64,000 bases of DNA from Fluviibacter phosphoraccumulans_A (GTDB taxonomy: Bacteria > Pseudomonadota > Gammaproteobacteria > Burkholderiales > Rhodocyclaceae). How positions within the stretch are numbered: the first letter of the stretch is position 1; every line of letters begins with the position of its first letter. Positions 19,119 through 29,101 of this stretch are shown here, piece after piece. The stretch covers positions 1,054,001 through 1,118,000 of the forward strand of contig CP126743.1 in the NCBI GenBank assembly GCA_036287865.1, in the 5' to 3' direction. The position numbers were made by a program, and so were the translations under genes. The notes beneath the pieces were generated by a model. It searched no databases. It was not told the DNA's origin and was given only the letters and a program-made list of their open reading frames with translations.

Positions 19119-19855
19119 AGACAGGCTGAATGCTTGGAAATGCTAACTTTGATTAGTGTTCTTGAGCACGTCAAGCAAGCTGCCGGCTCCAAGGCTTTTT
19201 TTGGTGAATCTTTAGTAAGCAATTAAAGCGAAATAAAAATAGGGCAGGAGATTTTTCCTGCCCTATCCACGGCTCCAGCTTCCTACCTCTCCCTCATCGC
19301 TCCCCAGCGCCTTGCGGTTTATTGGGCTCAGCAAATGACCCGAATCGAACTCAAAAGCCTTGACGGGAAAATTTGGGAATGTACATCTTGTCTCTCCCCA
19401 CGCTCCTTTTGGAGTCTTTGGTTACAAGATACGCTTTTCTCTATAAGAAATAAGTTAATCTAATAGAAATTTTTTGATCCTCGTCAATAAATGTTAAGTC
19501 AATTGGATAATCCTCATGCTTTTTAAAAGTGGCATGAGTAGATTTGCGTGGGAATCGTGAATTGTCGTTTTAGGCAATATGCGACAAACATTGGCTGCTA
19601 GAAATCTAAGTAAGGCATGTAACATTGACGATATGACTACTAGCCCTCTAAGCCTCAGCAACAACGCTTCTGAAAAGCTGGACTCTATCTGGCTTTTGAT
19701 ATGCCGTTTCTCTGGCTATCTTCTGCTGGCATTTTGTGATGATCCTGCGTTGATCGCCATTTCACTGTGTTAGGAAGAACGAAGAGATTTGGCATTTAAG
19801 ATGTTTCTGGTTAGCCGCTGAGCATTCTTTTTGTCTTAGCCATATCATTCAGACA
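19119..19855. other. 737-base stretch without a convincing gene
   Basis: Contains a 10-bp inverted repeat (ATAGGGCAGG 19239-19248 / CCTGCCCTAT 19257-19266) that could terminate the nitroreductase transcript, an AT-rich block near 19440-19520, and one 64-codon open frame (19579-19773, plus) with no recognisable features. I regard it as eroded island DNA. Confidence 0.5.
19239..19266 (+). terminator. Hairpin downstream of the nitroreductase gene
   Basis: Perfect 10-bp stem with an 8-base loop containing TTTTT, about 120 bases after the stop; no T run follows the stem, so termination is only suggested. Confidence 0.4.
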
Positions 19856-20820
19856 ATGTACGATAGTAAGCAAGACTCCAATGCGGCTGTGATTCATAGG
19901 CAGCCTTATGTGTTCGAAGCTGTTGATGGGTTTCCCCTTCATGGGCATCTCTGGAGAGCCGACTCTCAACCACATACAACATTATTAATAAATCCAGCCA
20001 CAGGTGTAGTTGCTCGCTATTACAACCGATACGCTGCTTTTCTTGCTCGGGCTGGTTTCGTCGTTCTTACTTACGATTACCGAGGCATAGGAGCCTCTAA
20101 ACCAAAGTCACTGAGAGGGTTCTGTGCTACGAAACACGATTGGGGTGCTTTGGATTGTGAAGCAGCGATTCAGTATCTATCCAAATCGTACCCTCAATTA
20201 AAGATGATGGCGGTTTGTCACAGTATCGGAGGATTTGCTCTTGGCTTGGCGCCAAGCGCTGCAAAGATACATCGTGTCTTGTTTGTTGGCTGTCAGTACG
20301 CCTATTGGAATGACTATCGTTGGTTGGTTCGTGTACCCATGTGGATGAATTGGCACATCGTGATGCCGTTTCTAACCAAAATATTTGGATACTTCCCAGG
20401 TAAGACTCTACGCTGGCTGGAGGATTTACCCGCTGGAGTGGCTATGGAGTGGGCGATACGATTCCATCCTGCTTTTCATAAGCGCTATGACCGTCTATCT
20501 CACGCTATGGAGCCCGCAGAAGGTTTTGAACTTGAGGCACGAATGGGGGCTATTGAAGCGGATATATTGGCTATCGCTGATTCTAACGATCCATTCGCCA
20601 CGGTTTCCGCCACTACTCGCTTACTTAAGTATTTCAAGAAGAGCAACCGAGAATTTGTACGAATTAACCGTCGTAAGCGTGGGTTGCCTAAACTAGGTCA
20701 CTTCGGGTTCTTTCATGACCGCTTTCGACTCTGTGGGCTGAAAGCCTGGTGTGGTTGAAAGGCGAGAGTCAGCCCTGGAAATCACTTAAATTCGATAATG
20801 AAACGCAGCAATTCGTTTAA
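19856..20820 (+). pseudogene. Alpha/beta hydrolase, frameshifted near the C-terminus
   Basis: Alpha/beta-hydrolase fold enzyme of unknown substrate. INPATGVVARYYNRYA (oxyanion region), FVVLTYDYRGIGASKP, nucleophile elbow as AVCHSIGGFA (S in place within H-S-I-G-G), late aspartate region AIADSNDPFA and a late histidine in KLGHFGFFHD. The frame ends early at 20758 (LKAWCG), but two bases over it continues with LWAESLVWLKGESQPW to TAA at 20818-20820. One indel near 20730 thus replaces the last ~30 residues. The catalytic triad lies before the break, so residual activity is possible. Confidence 0.75.
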
Positions 20821-20979
20821 CCCAAAAAATGGTACGTAGGCTCTCTTACTCGTCTCTCTTTTTATGATTTCCCACAAAAACGTAGGAAAAATTGTGGGAA
20901 ATATAAAACAATTTACTGCATCAAAGTCTGAAACCCAAGCTGGAAGCGGGTTTCAGAAAATCGGAATTCTTGTTATTTA
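20821..20979. other. Short non-coding stretch before the right island boundary, with inverted repeats
   Basis: Holds the inverted pair TTTCCCACAA (20868-20877) / TTGTGGGAAA (20892-20901) and a hairpin CTGAAACCC / GGGTTTCAG near 20928-20956. A near copy of the first motif (CTGTGGGAAA) lies at 16121-16130, near the other island end. These could be former integrase-arm sites. Confidence 0.35.
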
Positions 20980-21034
20980 AGATTTAGGTTCTGGCGCCGC
21001 AAGGTGTAAGAGTTCGAGTCTCTTCCTGGCCACA
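20980..21034 (+). repeat. Putative attR: displaced, diverged tRNA-Leu 3' half
   Basis: AGATTTAGGTTCTGGCG, then a variable region, GAGTTCGAGTC and TTCCTGGCCAC. It lacks any 5' half, so it is not a second tRNA gene. Confidence 0.55.
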
Positions 21035-21042
21035 GTGTATTC

Positions 21043-21069
21043 AGAAGCCGCCTGATGGGCGGCTTTTTT
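21043..21069 (+). terminator. Hairpin after the tRNA-Leu 3' copy
   Basis: AAGCCGCC (21045-21052) / GGCGGCTT (21058-21065) followed by TTTTTT; homologous to the terminator at 16006-16030. Confidence 0.75.
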
Positions 21070-21208
21070 CATTTTGCAGCACAAAAAATAACTACCTATG
21101 GAATTGACCCACGCGCAAGACGCATTTAGCTTAGATTGAGGGCTGGGTTAATGAATATGTGTTAAAAAGTTAATCAGCCGATCAACATCGTATTGAAAGC
21201 TTGCTGCT

Positions 21209-21859
21209 GTGAAAAATTCTTCCTTAAGAATCGCCAAATCATTCTTTTCAACCTGTTTGATATCACTTGCAGCTGCTTCGGCATTCGCTAGTGATACCCC
21301 GCCCGCGTCCGAGCCGTCTAGTTCATCCTTGTCGGCAAGAGAGGTTGCTAAAAAGCGCCAGGAAATTCTGGCCATGCGCGATGCAACGCTAAAGCGCTTG
21401 TACAAGGTTAAGCCTTCGGTACGCAATGAGATTGCCAAAGCAGATGGTTATGCCGTGTTCGATGCGAACCAGACGAATATCGTTTTGCTTGTGGCGGGCG
21501 CAGGCAACGGGGTGCTCATAGATAATGCTTCTGGTCAGCCGACCTTCATGAAGATGCGACGACTCGGCACCGGGCCAGGCCTTGGATTCAAAAAATACAA
21601 GCAGGTGCTTGTTTTCAAAAGCCGAAAACTGGTTGATACGTTTAAAACGGTGGGCGCTGATGTTACCGCCAGCGGTGATGCGACTTTCAAACTGTCGGAG
21701 CATCAGGATGGTAAAGGCGTAGACCATGCGGTTTCGCTGGATCCGATGATTTCGGTCTATCAGCTGACTGACCGCGGTGTTTTGCTGCAGGCGAACTGGG
21801 GTGGCATGGCCTATTTACCAGATTCATCCTTAAATACGCCAGCGAGTAGCACTAAGTAG
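21209..21859 (+). CDS. SYLF/YSC84-domain exported protein
   Basis: 216 residues; signal peptide (AKSFFSTCLISLAAASAFAS), a Ser/Pro linker, then a SYLF-like lipid-binding domain: AKADGYAVFDANQTNI, GAGNGVLIDNASGQPTFM, LGTGPGLGFKKYKQVLVF, and a final GVLLQANWGGMAY. Start is GTG 21209; no strong Shine-Dalgarno is visible. It lies just outside the island's right boundary and ends in TAG. Intact. Role in the envelope unknown. Confidence 0.75.
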   Translation: MKNSSLRIAKSFFSTCLISLAAASAFASDTPPASEPSSSSLSAREVAKKRQEILAMRDATLKRLYKVKPSVRNEIAKADGYAVFDANQTNIVLLVAGAGNGVLIDNASGQPTFMKMRRLGTGPGLGFKKYKQVLVFKSRKLVDTFKTVGADVTASGDATFKLSEHQDGKGVDHAVSLDPMISVYQLTDRGVLLQANWGGMAYLPDSSLNTPASSTK

Positions 21860-21923
21860 TTTTTGTCGAAAGATGACTCACCTGAGTTAACGAGAAAAGA
21901 TTAAAAGAGCCGTTAAGATTCTG

Positions 21924-23240
21924 TTGGGTGTAGTTCTGATAGGCATTGGCCTTTTCTGGGTGGCGGGTACTTTTCTGCTGGAAGGTCTGGTAAGGGATCA
22001 GGTTCGTGGTTTTGGCGAGAAAATCGGCTACGAAATCTCGATTGGTGAGTTTTCAGCGTCGCCTTTGTTGTTCCAGGCGCGTGTGCATGACATTCGGATT
22101 GCGCCCCGGGTAGCAACGGAGGTGGCATTACCTTTATTTAAACTGAAGCAGCTGGATGTGGATGCGTGGTTCTGGCCTTTGCTTAAAGGAAATGTGGCGC
22201 TCAAACGGGTTGCCCTAGATTCCCCTGTGCCCGTTCGGCACGCCAATGGAACTGGCAGGCGCTGGTAGATGCGGTGAACAAGGCAACTGCATCTGATCAA
22301 CCGGCTTCGGATAAGCCATCATCTATGCGGATCAGTGTGGATGTGCTCTTGATTGATGGTGCCCGTTTGACGATTCGCGATGCTCAGAAGAAGGCCGCAT
22401 ATGACTTCGGCCCCTTTAGCCTCCATCTTTACGGAGTTGAGTAATCAGAACGAGGCTGCTCCCAAAGAATCCAGTCTCTCATCCAAGTATGTGTTAAATC
22501 TGGGGCGAGTGGCGATCCCGTTGCCTAAAGTGGCGGGGGTGTCCGATCGTCAACTGGCATTCCGTCAGGTGACTGCGACGGGTTACCTGATCAAAAATGC
22601 CTCTAGTGATATGAAGGTTGGTCTAGAACTGGGGCTGGATGACGGGAAAATTGCGTCAACATGGCAGGTTTCATCTAAAGGGGCGCTGAGTGGTGACATT
22701 CATCTGGCGCATCTGGCGGTTCAACCCTTGTTAGCACTGGCGCCCAGTTATGAACCACTTAATAGCCCTTCCGGGTTGATTGATGGTGATGTGTCATTAA
22801 AGCAGGATGCAGATGCCCTGACAGTCGATGCTGATCTGAAAGTGGATGATCTGGATATTCGTGTGCGGGACAGTAAAGAACCGTTGCTCGATTGGACATC
22901 AACAACCCTAAGCAAGTTTCATTTAGTGTTGCCTATGGTTGAGCCTAAGGCAGGGCTGCTAACGATCAATGACGTGCTGGTAGATCGCCCTAGAATCCGA
23001 TTTGTGATGGATGCGCAGCGTCAGTCTAACTTCCGCTCTTTGTTCTCAAAGCCAGAGCCAAAGCTACCCGCCACTGATAAGAGCGACACTGCGACAGCGC
23101 TAGCGGCTTCACCCGTTAAACCCGTTGTTAAACCTGGTGAAACTTCGCCCGATTTCCGTTATGACGTGCGTAGTGTGCGTCTGAAAAATGGTGCGATGCA
23201 TTTTGCGGATGAAGCGATTGAAAGTGCCATTCAGTACGAT
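21924..23240 (+). pseudogene. DUF748/AsmA-like envelope protein, multiple frameshifts and 3' truncation
   Basis: Starts with a membrane anchor (VVLIGIGLFWVAGTFLLEGLV), then repeated beta-strand modules of the DUF748/AsmA type (LTIRDAQ... FGPFSLHLTELS, LAVQPLLALAPSYEPL, GDVSLKQDADALTVD). The protein must be read through three frames: a break near 22245 (before NWQALVDAV), and a single extra T near 22428 (CTTTACG for CTTACG) that ends one frame at TAA. Near 23240 the homology stops at MHFADEAIES and the sequence becomes a pilus-assembly gene. The original start codon is uncertain; a TTG at 21924 opens the frame. Confidence 0.75.
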
Positions 23241-23244
23241 TCAC

Positions 23245-24440
23245 TCTGGAACAACATTCTTCAACTGAATGAAAAGCTCGATGAGTACTCGATGTGCGCT
23301 GTTTTGCCATTCGTAATGCCCTGAAAACACAGAAGCACACGTTTAATGGCACCATGGCCATTATTGAATTTGGCCCGAATGAAAACTATGTGCTCATCGT
23401 TACTGATGACGCGCCCTTTATTTATGACATTTACGTATCAGATAACGACCAGGCTTTGATTCAATCTGGTGAGTTAGAAGGCGAGCAAGGCGACCGGCTG
23501 TACGACCGTTTTGCTGGGCAGATCCTTCAGGCGTTTCGGGCGTATGACACCAAGTTCGGCAAGAACAAGATCGACCGCGTGCTGATTGTGTCGCCGATTC
23601 AGGATAAAAACGCCATGATGCAGCAGATGCGGAAGTGTCTTGATGGGTACGGTATTGAGTTGTTTGACCCGTTTTCAGAGCTTCAGGTGCCGATGAATCT
23701 GGATGAAATTATCGATTCCGAGCCGAATACATCGGTATTTACGTCGGTCATTGGCCTGGCGGTGCGTAAGGTCGATATTTTTGGCTATTACAAGCACGTC
23801 ACAGGTGTTAACAACGTCAACTTGTTGCCTAATCGGGATGCGATGCATGGCATCGAGCACAAAAAGGTGCTGTCCAAGGTGGGTTTAATCGGTTTTGCCA
23901 TGGTTGTGTCTTTATTTGTGGTTGGTACGCTGATGTATCAGTACTTTTTAATAACTCATTGAGCGCCCAGTACCAAACGGCTGTTCAAATCGAAAATCAG
24001 TTGCAAATCAAAGGGGCCGCATTAGCCAATCTGAAGGCGCAAAAGGCTAAATATGCCCAGATGTTGGATGCGAGCAAAGAATTCAAATTTAACCAAGTCG
24101 GTATTTGCGACATGTTGGCTGCGGTTAATCAGAACGTCCCAGGCGGCGTCTGGTTCTCGACGATTAGCTTTGATAGCCCAAACACCCTGATCATCAAAGG
24201 CGATGCCGCTAATGACCAGGTGATTGTTAATTTTATTGATCGCCTGCAAAAAATTCCTATGGTTGAACGGGCATGACGCTTAGCGGTACACTCGCTTCTC
24301 GTAAGGGTGGTGGTGCCAAGCAGTTTGAAATTCGTTGCACAGTGAACATTACTGCCGATACTGCAATAAAGCCTATAACCGTGTCGCCATCGGCTGAGCC
24401 TTCAAACGCCCAGACCGTTAAAGCGGCGCTCTATATTTAA
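23245..24440 (+). pseudogene. PilM-PilN fused type IV pilus assembly protein (MshI-like), 5'-truncated and frameshifted
   Basis: The first ~170 residues (MAIIEFGPNENYVLIV ... FTSVIGLAVR) are the C-terminal part of a PilM-like actin-fold protein. In the same frame follow the PilN signature NNVNLLPNR and a membrane helix (GLIGFAMVVSLFVVGTLMY). After a frameshift near 23950 come a coiled coil (SAQYQTAVQIENQLQIKGAAL) and the PilN periplasmic domain (GGVWFSTISFDSPNTLIIKG), and after another near 24270 the C-terminus (LSGTLASRKGGGAKQFEIR) to TAA 24438-24440. The N-terminal PilM half was removed by the deletion that joins it to the DUF748 gene. Confidence 0.75.
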
Positions 24441-24454
24441 CCGGGCACGACACA

Positions 24455-25743
24455 ATGTTGAGCTTTAACGAACTCAAAAAGGTCGATCTGGGCGTGCTGT
24501 TCAAGTCGCTCATGTCTAACCGTACCACCCTGATTAAGGGGCCCTTTGCCAAGGTGATCCTGTGGTCGGTGCTCGGCTTTCTGGTGTTCTTCGCCTATGT
24601 ATTCTTTATTTTCTGGCCAAGTCTGGAGCATCGGCAGGAAATGCAGAAGAAGGGTCGATGCCATTCCGGAAATGGAAACGCGTCTGAAGTTTCTGGATGT
24701 GGCCAATCGTAAGGCTGAAGATGACCTGTTTCAGGCAGAACGAAATTATGCTGAACTTAATCAACTGTTTAGCGTTGAATCAAAACTAGAAGAGCTCTAT
24801 CAACGTCTGAGCTATATGGCCTCAAATCAGGGGCTGGTGATTAGCTCCCTGACGAAAGAAGGCGAAGATGCGATTTATCCGGGGGCTAAGCAGGTGGCCG
24901 GTGGCCAGAATCCGCCACAAGGTGGAAATGCCCCAGCTGCAAATGGTAAAGAGGCCAATAAAGCCGTCCGAACCCCTGTTCTACCGGATACGCTTAAAAA
25001 TCGAACTGACCGGTCAATACACGCGTTACATGCGCTACCGGAAGCAGCTGGCTGAATTTGATAAAAGCATCAATATTGATAAGGAACAAATTACCCTGGT
25101 ACCCGGTGATAGCCGGGGCACAGTCATTGTGAGATCTCAGCTTTCTACGTTCAGGCTGCCTAATAAATTACCAGCAAAGCCTGGGTTACCGCCAAAAGCA
25201 TCTGAAGTGTCGTCGCCTCCATCAGCGCAACCGGTTTCCTTTATCGACGATCAGGAAATGCGTTATATCAAAGTGGGCGGCCTGGCAGCCGCCGATCCGC
25301 TTTTTAGTGATATTCAACCCAGCACTAAGCCTGGTTTGACTTCTTCCGCTAATGCGGCTGGTGGGCGAACGGAAGAAAATCTCCTGGCCAATCCTGCATC
25401 TAACGAAACCCGTAAGGGTCCCAAGGCTCAGGATGGAGATCCGTTTGCACGCTCATCAAGCGGCATGATCGAAGGCGGTAGAGATCCACGCATGTCGCCT
25501 CTACTTATGGCTAATCCGGAGTCTTACATGATCACGGGCGTGATTGTGTCGAATTCAGTGAAGGCGGCCATGATTCGCACCGATTTCCGCGAGAACTATG
25601 TTGTGAAAATCGGAGATCGTTTGGGTAACCAAGGCGGTGTGATTGTGGATATTGATATGGATGGCATTGTGCTCAAGCAGGGCAGTGGCCGCATTCGCCT
25701 GTATGTCCAATCACAAACGGGCCAGCAACCCGGTGCCGCCTAA
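24455..25743 (+). pseudogene. PilO-PilP fused pilus assembly protein (MshJ/MshK-like), two frameshifts
   Basis: PilO-like part: cytoplasmic tail, one membrane helix (ILWSVLGFLVFFAYVFFIFW), coiled coil (ETRLKFLDVANRKAEDDLFQ) and a ferredoxin-like periplasmic domain (LTGQYTRYMRYRKQLAEFDK). Without a stop, the same frame runs through a Pro/Ser linker into a PilP/GspC-like beta domain (MITGVIVSNSVKAAMIRTDF, YVVKIGDRLGNQGG). Frameshifts near 24655 (QKK/VDAIPE) and near 25000 (DTLK/IELTG) break the PilO half. The O-P join itself lies inside an unbroken 292-codon frame, so the fusion is ancestral. Confidence 0.78.
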
Positions 25744-25764
25744 TCCCGGGGCGGGGAGAGCTCA

Positions 25765-27338
25765 ATGATCAAAAGATATTTAGGTCTTGTGGCCTGCGTG
25801 ATTAGCCTGACAGCGTGTCAGGCGCTGAGTAAATTACCGCCTCAATCCGACGAGCAGATGCGTCAGCAGATGGTGCTTGATCCACAGCAGATCATGACGG
25901 ATCTTGTGCCCAAGACCCAGCAAACACTGGAGATGGGTCCAAAGATCGAGCGCTGGCCGAGTGAACAGCTGGATCAGAATCGTCGTAATTTCATTAATGA
26001 GACACAGCGTACCGAAGACGGTAACTGGAAGTCTTTTAAGGTCAACTTGAACTTTGTGGATGTGGATATCCGTGAGCTCGCTCAGGCTATGACCCAGATT
26101 TCTGGTGTGAATATTCTGGTGGGTGATGATGTTGATGGCACGGTGACCGTGAAGATCAACAACGTACCTTGGGATCGTGCGCTGGATAACATTCTGAGAA
26201 TCAAGGGTCTTTCAAAGAGTGTGGACCCTCAAGGCAACATTATTCGTATCCAGAAACCAGAAACGGTATTGGCGCGTGATGAGTTCGAACGTAAGCGTCT
26301 GGAAGAAGTGAGCCGGCAGATGGCTGCTAAGCGCATTGTCAGTACACAGGTAACTGAGATCTTCCGTTTGTATTACACCAAGCCACCGATTGTGAAGAAG
26401 CAACTAGAGGCCATATTTGGCGGGAATACGGCACCTAGCGCACAAACTTGCCCTAAGCCGGGGGCATGATCGAGATCACCACGGATGACCGGATTAACTC
26501 GATTATCGTAAAAGGCACCCAGAGTGAGATGGAGCTTGCCGCTAAGTTGATCTCCAAGCTAGATATTCGTACCCAGGAAGTTCTAATTGAAGCCTTTGTC
26601 GTGGAAGCGTCAGACGATTGGCAATACGAACTGGGTGCAAGGTTGGGTAACTATTCGGCCAAAACCAATAGGGTTAACTCGATTGGTGGTACGGCTGCTG
26701 GTGCAAATACCGGTGCGGGTAACCTGACGCTGGGTACGGCTGCAGGTTCGGTATTCGACAAGTTTGCTTCGGGCGCCCCTTTTGGTTTTGGTTATATGTA
26801 TCAGACCTCATCATCTGCACTGAAGGTTGAACTCTCGGCGATGGAAAAGCTGAGCTTGGTGAAAATCATTTCTAACCCGCATGTGTTCACCATGGACAAC
26901 GAAGAGGCCGTGGTGATTGATGGTACGCAAATTCCTTATCCGGTACCGGGTGTGGGGCCTAACCAAATTACCTACGAGTTTAAAGATGCGGCACTCAAGC
27001 TTACGGTTACGCCAAGTATTGTGGGTGATGGCAATTTGTTCCTAAACATGATCGTGAATAAAGACTCGCCTGTACCAAGTGCCAATCCATCCGCACCACC
27101 AGCGATCTTCAAACGCGAGGTAAGAAGCAAACTGTTGATCCAGGACGGCACCATTGCGGTAATTGGCGGTATCTATGATCAGACCAAAGAAAATACGGTC
27201 GAAAAAGTGCCATTGCTTGATGATATCCCACTGCTGGGCACCTTCTTTAGTTACACGAAGAAGGCCGACAAGAAAACTCAGCTGCTTGTCTTTATTGCCC
27301 CGAAGATTTTGAACTTATATGGCATCGACTGTAGATAA
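25765..27338 (+). pseudogene. mshL: MshL/PilQ-type secretin lipoprotein, frameshifted
   Basis: Outer-membrane secretin of the MSHA-type pilus. Lipobox LTAC (ACVISLTACQAL); N-domain segment VNLNFVDVDIRELAQAMTQI; N1 segment DRINSIIVKGTQSEMELAA; secretin core with LSLVKIISNPHVFTMDNEEA and PLLDDIPLLGTFF. The first frame stops soon after FGGNTAPSAQTCPKPGA (26469), and the second begins MIEITTDDR, so one frameshift sits near 26460. A few residues of the linker may also be gone. The end overlaps the mshE start by 20 bases. Confidence 0.85.
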
Positions 27339-29093
27339 CTCAATGGAAGTCGCCCGATTCTGTCTGGATCGTGGGCTGGTGGATCTTGTACGATTCAAAA
27401 ATGCCGAAACAAAAAGCAAGGCATCGGGTGGGTCGATCTTTCAGGCATTAGTGGCAGAGCAGGCGGTAGATCCTGCTCTGGCTAAGACAACCATAGCGAC
27501 CTATCTTGATATTCCCCAGGTCAATGCGTCAGATGTCGAAGGGAAAGTCGCCCATTATCTCAACGCTATTCCGGCGAACTTTGCACCTGAAAACCGCATC
27601 GTGTCTTTTGCAGAGGATGACTACGGCTTTAAAGTAGCTATTTCCGAACCCAGCGCACTTCGCAGCATCAGCAGTGTACGTCTCATCACCGGCAAAGATG
27701 TGTCGGCTCATGTGGTCTCCCCCATTGAGATGGACTCTTTGCTCAATGTCGTTAAGTCATTTGCACCCAAGCCTTCTACTGGCAGTGCGATTAAAATCAA
27801 CCCACCACAAGAAAAGAGCAAACCAGATGCTTCCCGTTTGCAAGGTTTGTTGAATCGGGGTAACACCAGCGCAACCAAAGCAGTTGTTGAACCTGCAGAA
27901 GCGGCTGAAGCCAGCCAGGGTAAACCGGTTATTAGCTTTGTGAACGATCTGATCAGCAATGCGATCAAGCTCGGCGCCAGTGATATCCACCTGGACACTT
28001 ATAAAGAGCATGCTGATGCTCGTTACCGGATTGATGGCGTTCTTGAAAAGCGCAAATCAATCACGCAGTTTCTGTTTGATAACTATGCTGCGGTAACCAC
28101 CCGCCTGAAGATCATGTCTTCTCTGGATATCTCGGAACGCCGTTTGCCTCAGGATGGTGCCATTACTTTCACCATGCCGGAAGGTAGAGACGTGGATCTA
28201 CGGGTATCTGTATTGCCGACAGTGTTTGGTGAGCACATCGTGATGCGTATTCTGGACCGGGATGGAATTTTTTTGATCTGGATAAGCTCGGCTTCCCCGA
28301 AAAAGAATATGCGGACGTGGTGTCGACATTTGAAACCTCTCAAGGGATGGTGCTTGTAACAGGGCCTACCGGTTCGGGTAAGTCTACGACCTTGTATGGC
28401 GCGTTGAAGCGGCTGAATAAACCAGGCGTCAACATTCCGACAGCTGAAGATCCCGTGGAGTTTACGATTGACGGCGTAGGGCAGGTACAGATCCGGGACG
28501 ACATTGGGCTGACTTTTGCCTCTGCTCTCCGTTCGTTTCTGCGTCAGGATCCCGAGATTATCCTCGTTGGGGAAATACGGGATAAGGAAACTGCCGATAT
28601 TTCTATTAAAGCGGCGTTAACTGGGCACTTGGTGCTTTCGACGTTGCGCGCCAATGATGCGGTGAGCACGATTATGCGCTTAATTAACATGGGAATTCCT
28701 GGCTATCTGATCGGCGCTACATTAACGCTGGTCATTGCCCAACGCTTGGCGCGACGTATTTGCAGTGGTTGCAAGCAGCCGCTAGAGGGTAATCACGAAG
28801 CGATATTACTGCATTTAGGGTTCTCGGAAGAGATGGCTAAATCAGCTAAGTCCTACTATGGCGCCGGATGTGAGCGTTGCAACCATACGGGTTATAAAGG
28901 GCGGCAGGGTATTTACGAGGTGTTGCGTATTAACGAAGCGATGCGCACGGCTATTATTTCTGAAGATCGCCGTGGTTTGCGACAGATTGCGCAAGATGAT
29001 GGTTTCCGGTCAATGCAGGAGATCGGCCGTGAAATGGTGATGCAAAGGCTCCTCACTATTGAGGAATACCAGAGCAATTGGGTCTTTAACTAG
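27319..29093 (+). pseudogene. mshE: MshE/PilB/GspE-type pilus extension ATPase, frameshifted
   Basis: Secretion ATPase: N-terminal MshEN-like domain (about 1-150), linker, then ASDIHLDTYKEHADARYRIDG (N2), Walker A GPTGSGKST, Asp box AEDPVEF, Walker B DPEIILVGEIRD, and a CxxC pair of zinc sites (CSGC, CERC). One base is missing near 28267 (GGAATTTTTTT), shifting the frame just before the Walker A motif. Odd residues: the usual LHTND of the His box is LRAND here, and the usual IEDP is AEDP, as expected of a gene no longer under selection. Start ATG 27319 overlaps mshL. Confidence 0.85.
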
Positions 29094-29101
29094 AGCCACC
29101 T

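Larger units (their letters stand above)
15940..21034 (+). mobile_element. tRNA-Leu-associated genomic island, about 5 kb (degraded)
   Basis: The tRNA-Leu 3' half plus its terminator (15940-16030) recurs in diverged form at 20980-21069 (AGATTTAGG..., TTCGAGTC, TTCCTGG.CAC, then AGAAGCCGCC hairpin). A repeat beginning in the anticodon loop and ending at the tRNA 3' end is the classical attachment-site pattern of tyrosine-integrase elements. Between the copies are CzcC- and CzcB-like remnants, a small exported protein, a nitroreductase and a hydrolase, with visibly AT-richer sequence than the hpn or clpB genes. No integrase remains, so this is an inferred island remnant. Confidence 0.55.

Noticed and set aside
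19579..19773. 64-codon open frame in the island.
   Set aside because: No recognisable motif, no ribosome-binding site and in an eroded region; not called as a gene.
15996..20979. Prophage or conjugative element.
   Set aside because: No integrase, capsid, portal, terminase, relaxase or mating-pair genes are seen.
20980..21034. A second tRNA-Leu gene.
   Set aside because: No 5' half, no acceptor partner; only the 3' half and terminator are present.
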